A stretch of 64,000 nucleotides of DNA, taken from Ardenticatenales bacterium. GTDB taxonomy: Bacteria; Chloroflexota; Anaerolineae; Promineifilales; Promineifilaceae. The stretch covers positions 6,441-70,440 of the forward strand of contig JACKBM010000035.1 in assembly GCA_020634575.1 (NCBI GenBank). The letters run 5' to 3'. The notes under the pieces are model-generated. The model was not told the origin of the DNA and did no database searches. It was given only the letters and a program-made list of their open reading frames with translations. Positions 9,272-16,911 of this stretch are shown one piece after another (position 1 is the stretch's first letter; each line of letters begins with the position of its first letter). Made by a program: the position numbers and the translations under genes.

Positions 9272-9772
9272 TTATGACGCCGTGGGCTCCACACCGACCG
9301 GCACCCGCGCCTGCGCTTGCGCCGGTTCACGCATCTGCAGCAGGGAAACCCCAACACCGTAGGTGAGAAAATCCCCTTGCGGTATCAGCTCAAGAATGCA
9401 CAGCTGGGCGAGCTGGGCCGGATCCTCAGCCATGCTGCGAAACAGCCTTTCGCACACTTCAGGATCCACCTCAGCCGGGTCGAGAACCATTGCCGTGCCG
9501 GCACAGGTAATTGTCGCCGCCGGGATCTTGAACCAGGGCAGGAGCGGGATCCTTTTCGCGATGGGAATCGTCAGGGAGACATGTGGATTCTGCCGAACAT
9601 GCCGCGCCTTCCAGGAAGATTGACGCGTGCCAACATACAGCTTCCGATCATGTTCAATATAAACGATGCCAACTGTGCGTGCTTCGCCGCGCGCGGTCAC
9701 CATGCCCAGAACGGCAAAAAGCTCCTTCGCGACAATCTCCCAGACCTGATCAGTGGTAATTTGAGCATTCAT
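9272..9772 (-). CDS. Pyridoxamine 5'-phosphate oxidase-fold protein
   Basis: 166 residues. The N-terminal half has the split-barrel flavin/F420-binding pattern: VLGMVTARGEARTVGIVYIEHDRKLYVGT followed by SSWKARHVRQNPHVSLTIPI, where Lys and Arg around KARHVRQNP normally contact the cofactor phosphate. PNPOx-fold enzymes reduce or oxidise small substrates with FMN, F420 or heme; the exact cofactor cannot be told from sequence alone. The C-terminal 15 residues are Ala/Gln/Pro-rich and probably disordered. The start at 9772 has only a weak GGAAAC upstream. It is transcribed in the same direction as its neighbours but separated from them by 36 bases or more. Confidence 0.78.
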   Translation of the reverse strand: MNAQITTDQVWEIVAKELFAVLGMVTARGEARTVGIVYIEHDRKLYVGTRQSSWKARHVRQNPHVSLTIPIAKRIPLLPWFKIPAATITCAGTAMVLDPAEVDPEVCERLFRSMAEDPAQLAQLCILELIPQGDFLTYGVGVSLLQMREPAQAQARVPVGVEPTAS

Positions 9773-9808
9773 TTACTTGTTTCCACGACATGCGAGTTTA
9801 CGGATTCC

Positions 9809-10741
9809 TCAAGATGAGCGTAACAACAGGGCCGCCTGCAACGATACCCAGCGGTCAATCTCGGAGCGATCCCCGGGGAAGGCCCAGGTGCGCTGGCGGT
9901 AAGGGCTGCTGCCGCGCCAGCGGCCATCGGGGCGCCGTTTCTGACGTAGCCAATCGAGGGCACGCTGGGCTTCCGGCCGGTCCAGCGCCTCCAACTCCGC
10001 CAGGAGCTGCAGCACAAAAAGAATGTCAACCTGGTAGAACAAGGGGAAGTTGAGCCGGTGCCACAGGCTATGAATTTTACCGTCAGGCGGCACCGGGTAG
10101 TTGGCTTCTACCAGGGAAAACTGTGTGGTCAGAAAATCAACCCCGCTGGCAATGGCGTTCTGGATGGCCGGAGAGCGTTGACCGGCCGGTATCCCCGCCA
10201 ATCCCCACAACGCCCGCGCCACGCCCCAGGCACAGCCCAAACCGCTGTTGTAAACGCAGCGGCAGCCACCATGCGCCACGCTGCGCACCAGCCGGTCAGT
10301 GATGGCCTGCGCCCGGGGATCATCGTGCAGAGCTGCATGGGCTGTGTAGCGCAAGATATTGCCCCAGAGGCAGGCGAGATCCAGGCTGTTCTTTTGGCGG
10401 CCGCGCACAAAGGCCGGGCCGGTATCCTCGAGCATAAACTGCACCCCACGGCGGAAGCCGGGCGCGGCGCCATCGACCCCGAGCAGGGTCAGCAGCTGCA
10501 GTGACCAATGGGTGCTGACATATTTGGGTGTGTAGTAACTGCTTTCATTGGGCCAGGCGCCACTCTCGGTCTGCGCCGCCAGGATGGTGGCCACAGGGCC
10601 AGTCTGCATCAGATCAGCCTGCGCGTTGTGCACCTGGGGGTCATCAGCCGGAAGCCCCAGCAACCGGGTGAGCGTCAGGTAGCGCGTTGTGGGCAAAGCC
10701 GCCGCCAACAGCCAGGCCACGAATTCATCAGGTTGGGACAT
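9809..10741 (-). CDS. Terpene cyclase/prenyltransferase-like alpha/alpha-barrel protein
   Basis: 310 residues. Repeated helical hairpins carry the QW-like and prenyltransferase-beta signatures: QTESGAWPNESSYYTPKYVSTHW near residues 57-80, then CRCVYNSGLGCAWGVARALWG, SLWHRLNFPLFYQVDILFVLQLLAEL and RRPDGRW. These match the squalene-hopene cyclase/protein prenyltransferase superfamily, but the protein is half the length of a squalene-hopene cyclase and lacks a recognisable DxDD acid motif, so cyclase activity is unlikely. The start ATG 10741 has GGAG nine bases upstream. Function unknown; possibly a binding or carbohydrate-related member of the alpha/alpha-barrel fold. Confidence 0.75.
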   Translation of the reverse strand: MSQPDEFVAWLLAAALPTTRYLTLTRLLGLPADDPQVHNAQADLMQTGPVATILAAQTESGAWPNESSYYTPKYVSTHWSLQLLTLLGVDGAAPGFRRGVQFMLEDTGPAFVRGRQKNSLDLACLWGNILRYTAHAALHDDPRAQAITDRLVRSVAHGGCRCVYNSGLGCAWGVARALWGLAGIPAGQRSPAIQNAIASGVDFLTTQFSLVEANYPVPPDGKIHSLWHRLNFPLFYQVDILFVLQLLAELEALDRPEAQRALDWLRQKRRPDGRWRGSSPYRQRTWAFPGDRSEIDRWVSLQAALLLRSS

Positions 10742-11035
10742 GGGCAGCAGCTCCTAGAACCGGCCGGTTTAGCCGGCACACCAGAACAAAAACGGGCCAA
10801 AGCGGCTCAGCGAAAGCAGTAGAGTAACCGGTAAGTCGGCCAGCCACCCATGAGCCAGACCGGCATAACCAGCAGATCAGCGCTACTCACTGCCAGCTCC
10901 ACAGCGCTCAATGGCGCTGTCCCGAGGCGAGCACCACCCAGTTTAACCAGTACCAACAGCCGGAACAAGCGAGCCAGGCCCAGGATTTGAACGCACCGTG
11001 ACAGGCAGAGGCCTGGCTTCAAGCAAACTCAATTG
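10742..11035. other. Intergenic region without a supported gene
   Basis: About 290 bases before the flavodoxin terminator. A 71-codon minus-strand frame (11022-10807) is Leu/Arg-rich with no family resemblance and no good ribosome site, so I do not call it. One ACCGGCCGGT palindrome lies at 10759-10768. Confidence 0.5.
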
Positions 11036-11079
11036 TCTGGTCAGGGGAAGCCACCTTTCGGATACAGCCCCTGACCAGA
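11036..11079 (-). terminator. Flavodoxin gene terminator hairpin
   Basis: TCTGGTCAGGGG (11036-11047) and CCCCTGACCAGA (11068-11079) form a perfect 12-base stem with a 20-base loop, starting ten bases after the stop codon of the minus-strand flavodoxin gene. The T-tract on the exit side is weak (CAATTGAGTTT). Confidence 0.6.
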
Positions 11080-11088
11080 TTGCCGGGC

Positions 11089-11631
11089 TTATGTTGACGC
11101 GCTGAACGATTCGGTGTGCAGCTCACTCTGCAATTCCGCCGCCACACCTTGCGCCCACTCTGTCACCAACTCCCAGTCACGGAAATCGCCGACGGGCGCC
11201 TTCACCCCTTTGATGACCATGCGCTCGAACAGGCCCAGTTCCTCCGGGTCGAGCTTGCCATGGAAGACGGCCATATCACGCGGGTTAATGCGCCGAATGA
11301 GATCTTCCTGCAGGATGGGGTAACGCCAGCCATCCAGAAGCTCAACCGGATCCCCTTCTCCGGAAGGACCACTGGAGAAGAGCCAGACCGGCCGGCTGGC
11401 CAACGTCAGCTCATATTTCTTCAGAAAGTGCACCGCGTCCTTGAGCCAGCGCCCCATGTAGATGGCACTGCCCATGACGATGGCTTCGTAGCCGCTCAGG
11501 TCGGAAACCATATCCATCGGGAGCAAGTCAACACGCAGCCCGTCGACTGCCAGCACATCACTGATGGTGCGGGCAATCTCGGCCGTCGCCCCATGTTTAC
11601 TGGCGTATGTTACCAGGATTCTTTTGTCCAT
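11089..11631 (-). CDS. Flavodoxin-domain protein (HemG/flavodoxin_5-like)
   Basis: 180 residues from ATG 11631 (MDKRILVTYASKHGATAEIA), chosen because GAGG lies five bases upstream and the start fits the fold; the frame stays open 58 codons further upstream. The first strand-loop TYASKHGATAEIA is the FMN phosphate-binding loop, and VMGSAIYMGRWLKDAVHFLKK and LFSSGPSGEGDP supply the other flavin loops. It resembles the HemG-type protoporphyrinogen oxidase/menaquinone-dependent flavodoxins, which would fit the heme synthesis and respiration genes next to it. Whether it acts on protoporphyrinogen IX or as an electron carrier is not decided by the sequence. Confidence 0.85.
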   Translation of the reverse strand: MDKRILVTYASKHGATAEIARTISDVLAVDGLRVDLLPMDMVSDLSGYEAIVMGSAIYMGRWLKDAVHFLKKYELTLASRPVWLFSSGPSGEGDPVELLDGWRYPILQEDLIRRINPRDMAVFHGKLDPEELGLFERMVIKGVKAPVGDFRDWELVTEWAQGVAAELQSELHTESFSAST

Positions 11632-11722
11632 TTTTGCCTCTGTGTGGCTAGACCGCGGGGCCCGTGACCGCTTATGCCGCAACAGGCTGCGGTTAACCCA
11701 ATACCATTCCGCCGACGCTTCG

Positions 11723-11777
11723 GCGGCGAATGGGGCGAATCCCCCCTGAAGTCGAGGGCATTCGCCCCATTCGTCGC
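11723..11777. repeat. Long inverted repeat (18-bp arms)
   Basis: Arms at 11723-11740 and 11760-11777 share the core CGAATGGGGCGAAT and pair with one mismatch. A smaller hairpin CCGCCGA/TCGGCGG sits on the left flank (about 11709-11726). It lies between the DUF3565 gene (stop 11872) and the flavodoxin gene, so it may end the ctaA transcript. There is no T-tract. Confidence 0.6.
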
Positions 11778-11871
11778 GGCTGGTTAGGGTGCAACCAGCG
11801 AACACAGGCAGCGTAGCATATTTGGCCGTTGGCCTGAATTGACGAAGATCAGGGGGAGCCGGTGATGGACG

Positions 11872-12108
11872 TCACACCGGGCCGATGGTTGGCGGCTCGT
11901 CAGCCTCAGCGCAAAGCTTGCAGACAAGTTCCTGGCCCAGAAAGGCGCGCCGGCCCTCTTCGGTGAGAACCCAGGGCCGGCTTATCAGGGGCGGATTGTG
12001 GCGCACATGCTGGCGATGGCCGCAGACCAGCAACGCCACCCAATGGTTTTCCTCATCCTGCGTGAACCCGACTATGGTGCGCCGCCACCGTTCCGGGCTG
12101 AAATTCAC
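11872..12108 (-). CDS. DUF3565 small protein
   Basis: 78 residues. It contains the DUF3565 pattern: IVGFTQDEENHWVALLVCGH, then QHVRHNPPL, RPWVLTEEGR and a C-terminal VCKLC. Cys and His residues (CGHRQH and CKLC) suggest a small zinc-binding fold. It starts at GTG 12108, three bases after the ctaA stop, with a weak ribosome site, so it is probably coupled to ctaA. DUF3565 proteins have no established role; here the neighbours point to respiratory or heme metabolism. Confidence 0.75.
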   Translation of the reverse strand: MNFSPERWRRTIVGFTQDEENHWVALLVCGHRQHVRHNPPLISRPWVLTEEGRRAFLGQELVCKLCAEADEPPTIGPV

Positions 12109-12110
12109 TA

Positions 12111-13169
12111 TCAGCTCAGCCGGGGCCGCGATTGCGGGACCAGGACAGGCGCGGCGGCGGGCAGATGGGCGGCCTCAAAAGCGACGTAAAGGGCCGTCAA
12201 AAAGAGAAAGAGCGCCGTTCCCTGATGGGTCAGGGCCAGGACCAGCGGCACGTGATACCAGATCACCGTGACACCGAGGGTAATCTGGATGGTCACCAAA
12301 ACCAGCAGCCAGACCAGCCCCCGCTGCAAAGCCGGGGCGTCACCACGGCGGCGGGCGGTCAGGTAGAGGCCGATGGCCGCCAGCAGCACGACAAAAGCGA
12401 ACCAACGGTGGATGTAATGGACGGCCGGCAGCGCCTCGACCAGGTTGCGCCACCAGGGGTCGAGGGCGGAAAAGATACCGGCCGGTAGCCACGCCCCATA
12501 CATCAGCGGCCAGGTGTCGGAGACATAACCAGCTTTCAGCCCCGCGACGAGGCCACCGTAACTGATCTGGATGATGATCAGCCCAACCACCAGGCCAGCC
12601 ACCCACAGGAGGCCGGACGCGTGCCAGGCACGCCGGTTATCCAGATGGAGCCATTGCAGAAAGGCAATACTCAGCAACAGAAGCGCCAGCAGCAGATGAG
12701 CGGTCAGGCGATAATGGCTGACGGCGGGCCGGTCCACCAACCCGCTGCTGACCATGTACCAGCCCATCGCGCCCTGCAGGCCAAACAAAATGACAACGAC
12801 CCAGTAAATGGCGGATTTGCGCCAGGGGATGATGCCTTTAGCCAGGAACCAGAAGAAGGGTAACACAACAATCAGGCCGGCAAAGCGCGCCACCAGCCGA
12901 TGGATGTACTCATTGTAAAAAATGAACTTGTACTCGGACAACGTCATGTCCGCATTGACATGCTCAAATTCCGGCGACTCTTGATATTTGGCAAACTCCG
13001 CCTGCCAATCCGCCTCGGAGGTGGGCGGGACGATACCGGTGATGACATTCCATTCCACGATAGACAGACCCGAACGGGTCAGACGCACGTAACCACCAAA
13101 CAACACCATAAAAACGACAAGGCCGCACACAATGAGCAACCAGCGCCGTATCATTCTGACGTTAGCCAT
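12111..13169 (-). CDS. ctaA: Heme A synthase (COX15/CtaA)
   Basis: 352 residues with eight predicted membrane segments in the two four-helix repeats typical of CtaA. Candidate heme-ligand His residues lie in NEYIHRLVARFAG, HYRLTAHLL, HYIHRWFAF and LTHQGTALFLF. It oxidises the C8 methyl of heme O to the formyl of heme A for aa3-type terminal oxidases. The ATG at 13169 follows a GGAGG. An Fnr-type box (13217-13230) sits in the promoter region just upstream, so oxygen or NO signalling through the adjacent Crp/Fnr protein is likely. No oxidase structural genes are in the window. Confidence 0.93.
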   Translation of the reverse strand: MANVRMIRRWLLIVCGLVVFMVLFGGYVRLTRSGLSIVEWNVITGIVPPTSEADWQAEFAKYQESPEFEHVNADMTLSEYKFIFYNEYIHRLVARFAGLIVVLPFFWFLAKGIIPWRKSAIYWVVVILFGLQGAMGWYMVSSGLVDRPAVSHYRLTAHLLLALLLLSIAFLQWLHLDNRRAWHASGLLWVAGLVVGLIIIQISYGGLVAGLKAGYVSDTWPLMYGAWLPAGIFSALDPWWRNLVEALPAVHYIHRWFAFVVLLAAIGLYLTARRRGDAPALQRGLVWLLVLVTIQITLGVTVIWYHVPLVLALTHQGTALFLFLTALYVAFEAAHLPAAAPVLVPQSRPRLS

Positions 13170-13216
13170 TTTCCTCCATCCCTTACTCCGGCCAGCCTGC
13201 GACGCGGAGCTGCTAT

Positions 13217-13230
13217 CTGATAAAGATCAA
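13217..13230. promoter_or_regulatory. Fnr/Dnr-type box upstream of ctaA
   Basis: On the minus strand this reads TTGATCTTTATCAG, nine of ten conserved positions of TTGAT-N4-ATCAA. Its centre lies 54 bases before the ctaA start and directly after the stop of the Crp/Fnr gene. Confidence 0.6.
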
Positions 13231-13242
13231 GCCCGCCAAGGT

Positions 13243-13977
13243 CTATAGCAAACTCTTGGCCGGGGGCAAATCGACGGGGAGATCCTCGGCAATGGCGACA
13301 ATTTTGTGCGGCTGGAGCAGTTCGATGCGGGTGCGCCCGGCAACAATCCAGCCCTGGCGATCCCATTCACTCAGAATCCGGCTGGCGGTATGCAACGTTG
13401 TGCCGCTCATTTCCCCCAGATCTTGCCTGGACAGGGGAATGTCGATCAGCACACCTTGTTCGGTTTTAGTACCGACCTGGCGCACCAACCGAAGCAGCGC
13501 ATGGGCCAGGCGCCGTTCAACGCGTTCCGTGGCCAGTTCCCGGTAGCGATCAGATATCTGCACAAAATGCTGCGCGATCATGCTCAGACCGTTGAGTGCC
13601 AGCTGGGGATGCTGTAACATCAGCTGCCTGGTGATCTCCCCATCCCAACTCAACAACACACAATCTTCTAACGTTTCAGCCGAGACAGGGTAAGGCATAT
13701 GGCTCAGCACGACGATGACCCCAATACCTTCGCCCGGCGTCACGTGATGGACGATAACCTGGTGCCCTTCAGGGGTGAGTTGCGACAGCCGGACTTTGCC
13801 GGCGACGAGAATGTAAAAGAGATCCGCCGGTTCATCCTGGAGGAAGAGAAAGGTGCCGTTAGGGAATTCGCGCCGCCGGCCGGCAGCCAGAAATTCCGCT
13901 CGGGCAGCGCCGCTCAGGCCCTGGGTGAAAGCGCATTTCTCACCGACCACCGCGTAATTAATTTCCGCAGACGCCAT
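13243..13977 (-). CDS. Crp/Fnr-family transcriptional regulator
   Basis: 244 residues. The N-terminal cyclic-nucleotide-binding beta-roll spans about residues 20-125 (FLFLQDEPADLFYILVAGKVRLSQL), a dimer helix follows, and the C-terminal winged HTH is PLSRQDLGEMSGTTLHTASRILSEW. Only two Cys are visible, so it cannot bind an Fnr-type 4Fe-4S cluster; heme/NO sensing (Dnr/NnrR-like) is more plausible given its place between ctaA and the nos operon. ATG 13977 has AAGGA at six bases; ATG 13983 would leave no spacing. The two Fnr-type boxes at ctaA and nosZ are its likely targets. Confidence 0.88.
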   Translation of the reverse strand: MASAEINYAVVGEKCAFTQGLSGAARAEFLAAGRRREFPNGTFLFLQDEPADLFYILVAGKVRLSQLTPEGHQVIVHHVTPGEGIGVIVVLSHMPYPVSAETLEDCVLLSWDGEITRQLMLQHPQLALNGLSMIAQHFVQISDRYRELATERVERRLAHALLRLVRQVGTKTEQGVLIDIPLSRQDLGEMSGTTLHTASRILSEWDRQGWIVAGRTRIELLQPHKIVAIAEDLPVDLPPAKSLL

Positions 13978-14011
13978 CCTCATTCCTTCATCTCTTCACT
14001 GCTCTGAGTCG

Positions 14012-14020
14012 ATTGTAGCA
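14012..14020 (-). promoter_or_regulatory. Extended -10 element of the Crp/Fnr gene
   Basis: The minus strand reads TGCTACAAT, an extended -10 (TGN plus TACAAT, five of six). It would start transcription near 14005, about 25 bases before the regulator's start codon. The -35 region is poor, as is common for extended -10 promoters. Confidence 0.35.
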
Positions 14021-14102
14021 TGTTTTTGACCCGTTTAAGGAAAGGAAGCATTTAGTCCATGATAGAGGGAATTCAATCAATTACCTTCGCTTCAGAAAAG
14101 AT

Positions 14103-14507
14103 TTAATGCCGGGACATAATCCTGGGCCAACTATGAACTATAAAAGCCATGATGGCGCCAGTTTCAGCCGCCCGGCCGGCCCAGAGAAGCCACCGGCCGG
14201 TCCCCAGCACTGTGCCGGCGACCACCAGCCAGATGCCCAGGTTGAGCAGCAACCAGGCCAGATAGACAAAGCCCTCCCAGGGCCGGCGCGCCCGTTGCCA
14301 AAAACGGGGCAAGATCCAGAACGCGACGCCCATTGTCAGCTGGACAACCCAACCCATCAACAGAAACTCGATATGGGCCGGTAGCCAGCGCCAGAGCAGT
14401 GGCTGCCACGGGATGCCCTTGTGGGCCAGGAGCAGGGCGCCAACAGAAAAGCCCAGCAGGAGATAGATCAGGGCTGTGCGAACCAGCCATTGGCTCAGGC
14501 GAGGCAT
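14103..14507 (-). CDS. Small heme-copper oxidase subunit I-like membrane protein, copy B
   Basis: 134 residues with four predicted membrane helices. The second helix has HIEFLLMGWVVQLTMGVAFWILP, the H-x-x-x-(L/F)-x-G-W-x-x-Q-x-x-x-G-V-x-x-W-x-x-P pattern seen in the first helices of cbb3/NorB-type subunit I and NnrS proteins. It starts one base after the stop of its paralogue and is the last gene of the nos block. It is too short to be an oxidase by itself. A role as a heme- or copper-handling partner of the NnrS-like protein is inferred only from motif and position. Confidence 0.8.
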   Translation of the reverse strand: MPRLSQWLVRTALIYLLLGFSVGALLLAHKGIPWQPLLWRWLPAHIEFLLMGWVVQLTMGVAFWILPRFWQRARRPWEGFVYLAWLLLNLGIWLVVAGTVLGTGRWLLWAGRAAETGAIMAFIVHSWPRIMSRH

Positions 14508-14508
14508 G

Positions 14509-14940
14509 TTACTCTCCGCGATAGCGCTCTTTCACGCGCGGCCAGGCCAGGCTGACAAAAAGGAGTGCCGCCAGCCATTGGAGCAGGGCCGAAACAACCA
14601 GCAGCCAGCCGAGATTCGCGACCGGCAAACTACTGGTCAGGGGTTCGCCCACGACGCGAAGCAGTAGGCCTACATTCAACAGGGTATAGCACGCCCAGGC
14701 AATCTTCTCATTGCCCCGCGGTTGAGCCCGGCTGATGATGGGGAACAGCCAATAGATGACGCCAAAGATCATCTGCGTAACCCAACCAACCAGGAAAAGA
14801 TGGAAATAAGCTGGGTTCATAAAGTGGATAAACGCCGGTAAACCCACCGATTGGGGCAAGGCCAGCAGCAGGGCCAGGACCAGGGCAGCCACCAGATAAA
14901 CCAGGGCCGACTTGAGAAACCAGCGTGTTACAACAGGCAT
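14509..14940 (-). CDS. Small heme-copper oxidase subunit I-like membrane protein, copy A
   Basis: 143 residues, four predicted membrane helices, paralogous to the next gene. The second helix carries AYFHLFLVGWVTQMIFGVIYWLFP, the same His/Gly-Trp/Gln/Trp-Pro pattern. I start it at ATG 14940 (MPVVTRWF), which overlaps the stop of the DUF1858-NnrS gene in a TGATG arrangement; the open frame further upstream is inside that gene. Database relatives tend to be labelled cbb3-type oxidase subunit I although they contain only a fragment of that fold. Confidence 0.8.
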   Translation of the reverse strand: MPVVTRWFLKSALVYLVAALVLALLLALPQSVGLPAFIHFMNPAYFHLFLVGWVTQMIFGVIYWLFPIISRAQPRGNEKIAWACYTLLNVGLLLRVVGEPLTSSLPVANLGWLLVVSALLQWLAALLFVSLAWPRVKERYRGE

Positions 14941-16292
14941 CAGGAAGCTCCCCGCCCGGCGCCGGCCCGGCGCACCGCCAGCACCATTACCAGCAGGAAG
15001 AGCAGTAGCGCCAGTTCGTTCAGCAGCCCACCCCAACGCCGGCCCGGCGCCCAATAGTGCAGGTCAGACAGCAGGCGCAAGGCCAGCGATAGATGCAGCC
15101 AGACCAGTGGCAGGTAGACAACCGCGCTGAAAGAGAGGCTCGTTTTCAGCAGAGCCGGCACAATTACCGGCGCGTGGCCAAAAATCATGGAAAAAACAAA
15201 ACCGAGGAAGAGTGCATGCAGCATGGCGTCATAAATGGGCCCCGCCGTCGCCTGGCTGCCATAGATAAGCCAGAGCAGGCCGCCGCCGACCAGCCAGACA
15301 TAGCCAGTCAAAAGAGAGATGGCGATAAACCGGGTCACACCCGCTCGCCGGATGGTGCGGCGGGCGATATCGAAGCGTAGCAGCCACAGACCGAGGGCGA
15401 CAAGAGCGAGCCCGCTCAGACGCCATCCAGCATCGTTGTCGACCAATGTCAATACAATACCGGCGAGAAGCGCGGCGACAATGGTGATGAAAGCAAGCCG
15501 GACCGGCCGGTTCAACAGCAATATCCGGGCCAGTTCCAATCGTTCACCGGCGATGGTCAAGACCAGGAAACCGATCCACCAGGGGACGCTCTGGCTGACC
15601 GGGCGGCCGGCCAGCCAGAGCGCACTACCAGCCAGCCATAACAAAGCCCCACCGCCCATGACCAGATGATCTGTTGTGGGCTGCAGCCGGCAGATAGTGA
15701 CAAATATCAATACCAGTCCCAACGCTCCCAGCGTGCTCAGCCCACGCGGTATGCCGGCGGGTAACGTCGTCAAGAGCGTCAGAGCCCCTGCACCTGACAG
15801 CAAGGGAGCCAGATAGTAGAAGCGTCGGCCGGCCTGAAGCTGGCTGAGTGCCACCGCCCGCTCCAACGTGATTAGCGTGCCCAGGAAACCCGATACCATG
15901 AGCGGGCCATGCTGGGCCGGCAAACGCCAGCTGAGCGCTGGCAGGAACCAGCCCAATCGCAACAGACCGGCCCACAAGCCAGCCAGCAAGGCCAGGAGGG
16001 CCAGCATCAGGATGGGCAGCCGCCAGCCCTCTTTCTGGGCACGAAAGCGATATCCCATCCCGGATGGCGGGCCAGTAGGCAGTTGCTCTTTCTGGATGGC
16101 GGCCTGCAGCTCCGCCAGAAAGGTTTCCAGCGGCAGCCCGTAGATCTCGGCGGCTTTGGCCACAGAGTTGAAAGGCGCAATGGCACAGCCCACACAAGCC
16201 ATCCGGTGCCGCTGAAAAACAGCGATCGTGGCCGGCCAGTTCCGCATGAGATCGGCAATACTCATCTCTGGGGAAATGGGCTGATGTTTCAT
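14940..16292 (-). CDS. DUF1858-NnrS fusion membrane protein
   Basis: 450 residues. Residues 5-65 form a DUF1858 domain (ISPEMSIADLMRNWPATIAVF) with its CVGC pair at Cys33/Cys36. After a linker come about twelve membrane helices with NnrS-like hallmarks: QHGPLMVSGFLGTLITLERAVAL and, near the end, HALFLGFVFSMIFGHAPVIV. NnrS proteins are heme- and copper-containing membrane proteins that relieve NO-related iron dinitrosyl stress. DUF1858 also occurs in ScdA/RIC-type iron-cluster repair proteins and beside hybrid cluster proteins, so the fusion suggests NO sensing or repair. It lies 28 bases after the cytochrome c gene, probably in the nos transcript. Confidence 0.85.
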   Translation of the reverse strand: MKHQPISPEMSIADLMRNWPATIAVFQRHRMACVGCAIAPFNSVAKAAEIYGLPLETFLAELQAAIQKEQLPTGPPSGMGYRFRAQKEGWRLPILMLALLALLAGLWAGLLRLGWFLPALSWRLPAQHGPLMVSGFLGTLITLERAVALSQLQAGRRFYYLAPLLSGAGALTLLTTLPAGIPRGLSTLGALGLVLIFVTICRLQPTTDHLVMGGGALLWLAGSALWLAGRPVSQSVPWWIGFLVLTIAGERLELARILLLNRPVRLAFITIVAALLAGIVLTLVDNDAGWRLSGLALVALGLWLLRFDIARRTIRRAGVTRFIAISLLTGYVWLVGGGLLWLIYGSQATAGPIYDAMLHALFLGFVFSMIFGHAPVIVPALLKTSLSFSAVVYLPLVWLHLSLALRLLSDLHYWAPGRRWGGLLNELALLLFLLVMVLAVRRAGAGRGAS

Positions 16293-16320
16293 GGGACACC
16301 TAGTTTCTCAATCCTGGTCG

Positions 16321-16734
16321 CTAATCATGCAGGGTGCGGACGTAGGCGATGATATCCATGATTTGTTCGTCGGTCAGCGCTGGATTGCCACCCTTAGGCG
16401 GCATATCGACCCCAGTCGTATTGGTCGGATCACCAACGGGACGTCCTTTTTTTATAAACGCTAGCAGCTCTTCATCTGATTGAGCCAGCAAGAAATCACT
16501 GGTGGTAAAGGGCTTACCAAGCCCTTCGATGCCGACGCCACCCGGTCCGTGACAGGCGATACAAACCTCGTTGAATTTGTCCTCGCCGGCCTCCGGATCA
16601 CCGCTGGCCACACGTTCAGGGCCAGACGATTCACTTTCATTATTAGCGCTTTCTGTCGCCTCACCGCCACAGGCGCTGAGGAGCAGCAGACCCCCTAACA
16701 GGATGGCAGTCAAGAGGATATCAAAACGTTTCAT
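16321..16734 (-). CDS. Lipoprotein c-type cytochrome of the nos operon
   Basis: 137 residues from ATG 16734, which has GGAG eight bases upstream. A signal ends in the lipobox LSAC (Cys22), followed by an acidic Ser/Asn/Glu spacer. The single heme site is CIACH (Cys58-His62), with a likely Met axial ligand in DMPPKGG and the C-terminal helix DEQIMDIIAYVRTLHD typical of class I cytochromes c. It is membrane-anchored on the outer face and would pass electrons from the quinol-oxidising chain to NosZ. It follows nosL by 177 bases. Confidence 0.9.
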   Translation of the reverse strand: MKRFDILLTAILLGGLLLLSACGGEATESANNESESSGPERVASGDPEAGEDKFNEVCIACHGPGGVGIEGLGKPFTTSDFLLAQSDEELLAFIKKGRPVGDPTNTTGVDMPPKGGNPALTDEQIMDIIAYVRTLHD

Positions 16735-16911
16735 CAGACTTACTCCATTTACAAGTTGTCCGGGCTTTCCTGTCGTGGCCGGCGGGGCGAGGTTTTCACT
16801 GTGTCGCTCCAGACGGCTGGCCCAATGGGAAAGTTCCCGGTAAGGATATGATTCGCAAACGGCGCCAGGCGCCGAATAGGGCTGTATCGCCACGAGGTGA
16901 ATGTTGTCGCT

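Noticed and set aside
10807..11022. 71-codon minus-strand frame between flavodoxin and the alpha/alpha-barrel gene
   Set aside because: No ribosome site or family resemblance, and it would be read into the flavodoxin terminator.
13243..13977. Fnr with an iron-sulfur cluster
   Set aside because: Only two Cys are present; Fnr needs four.
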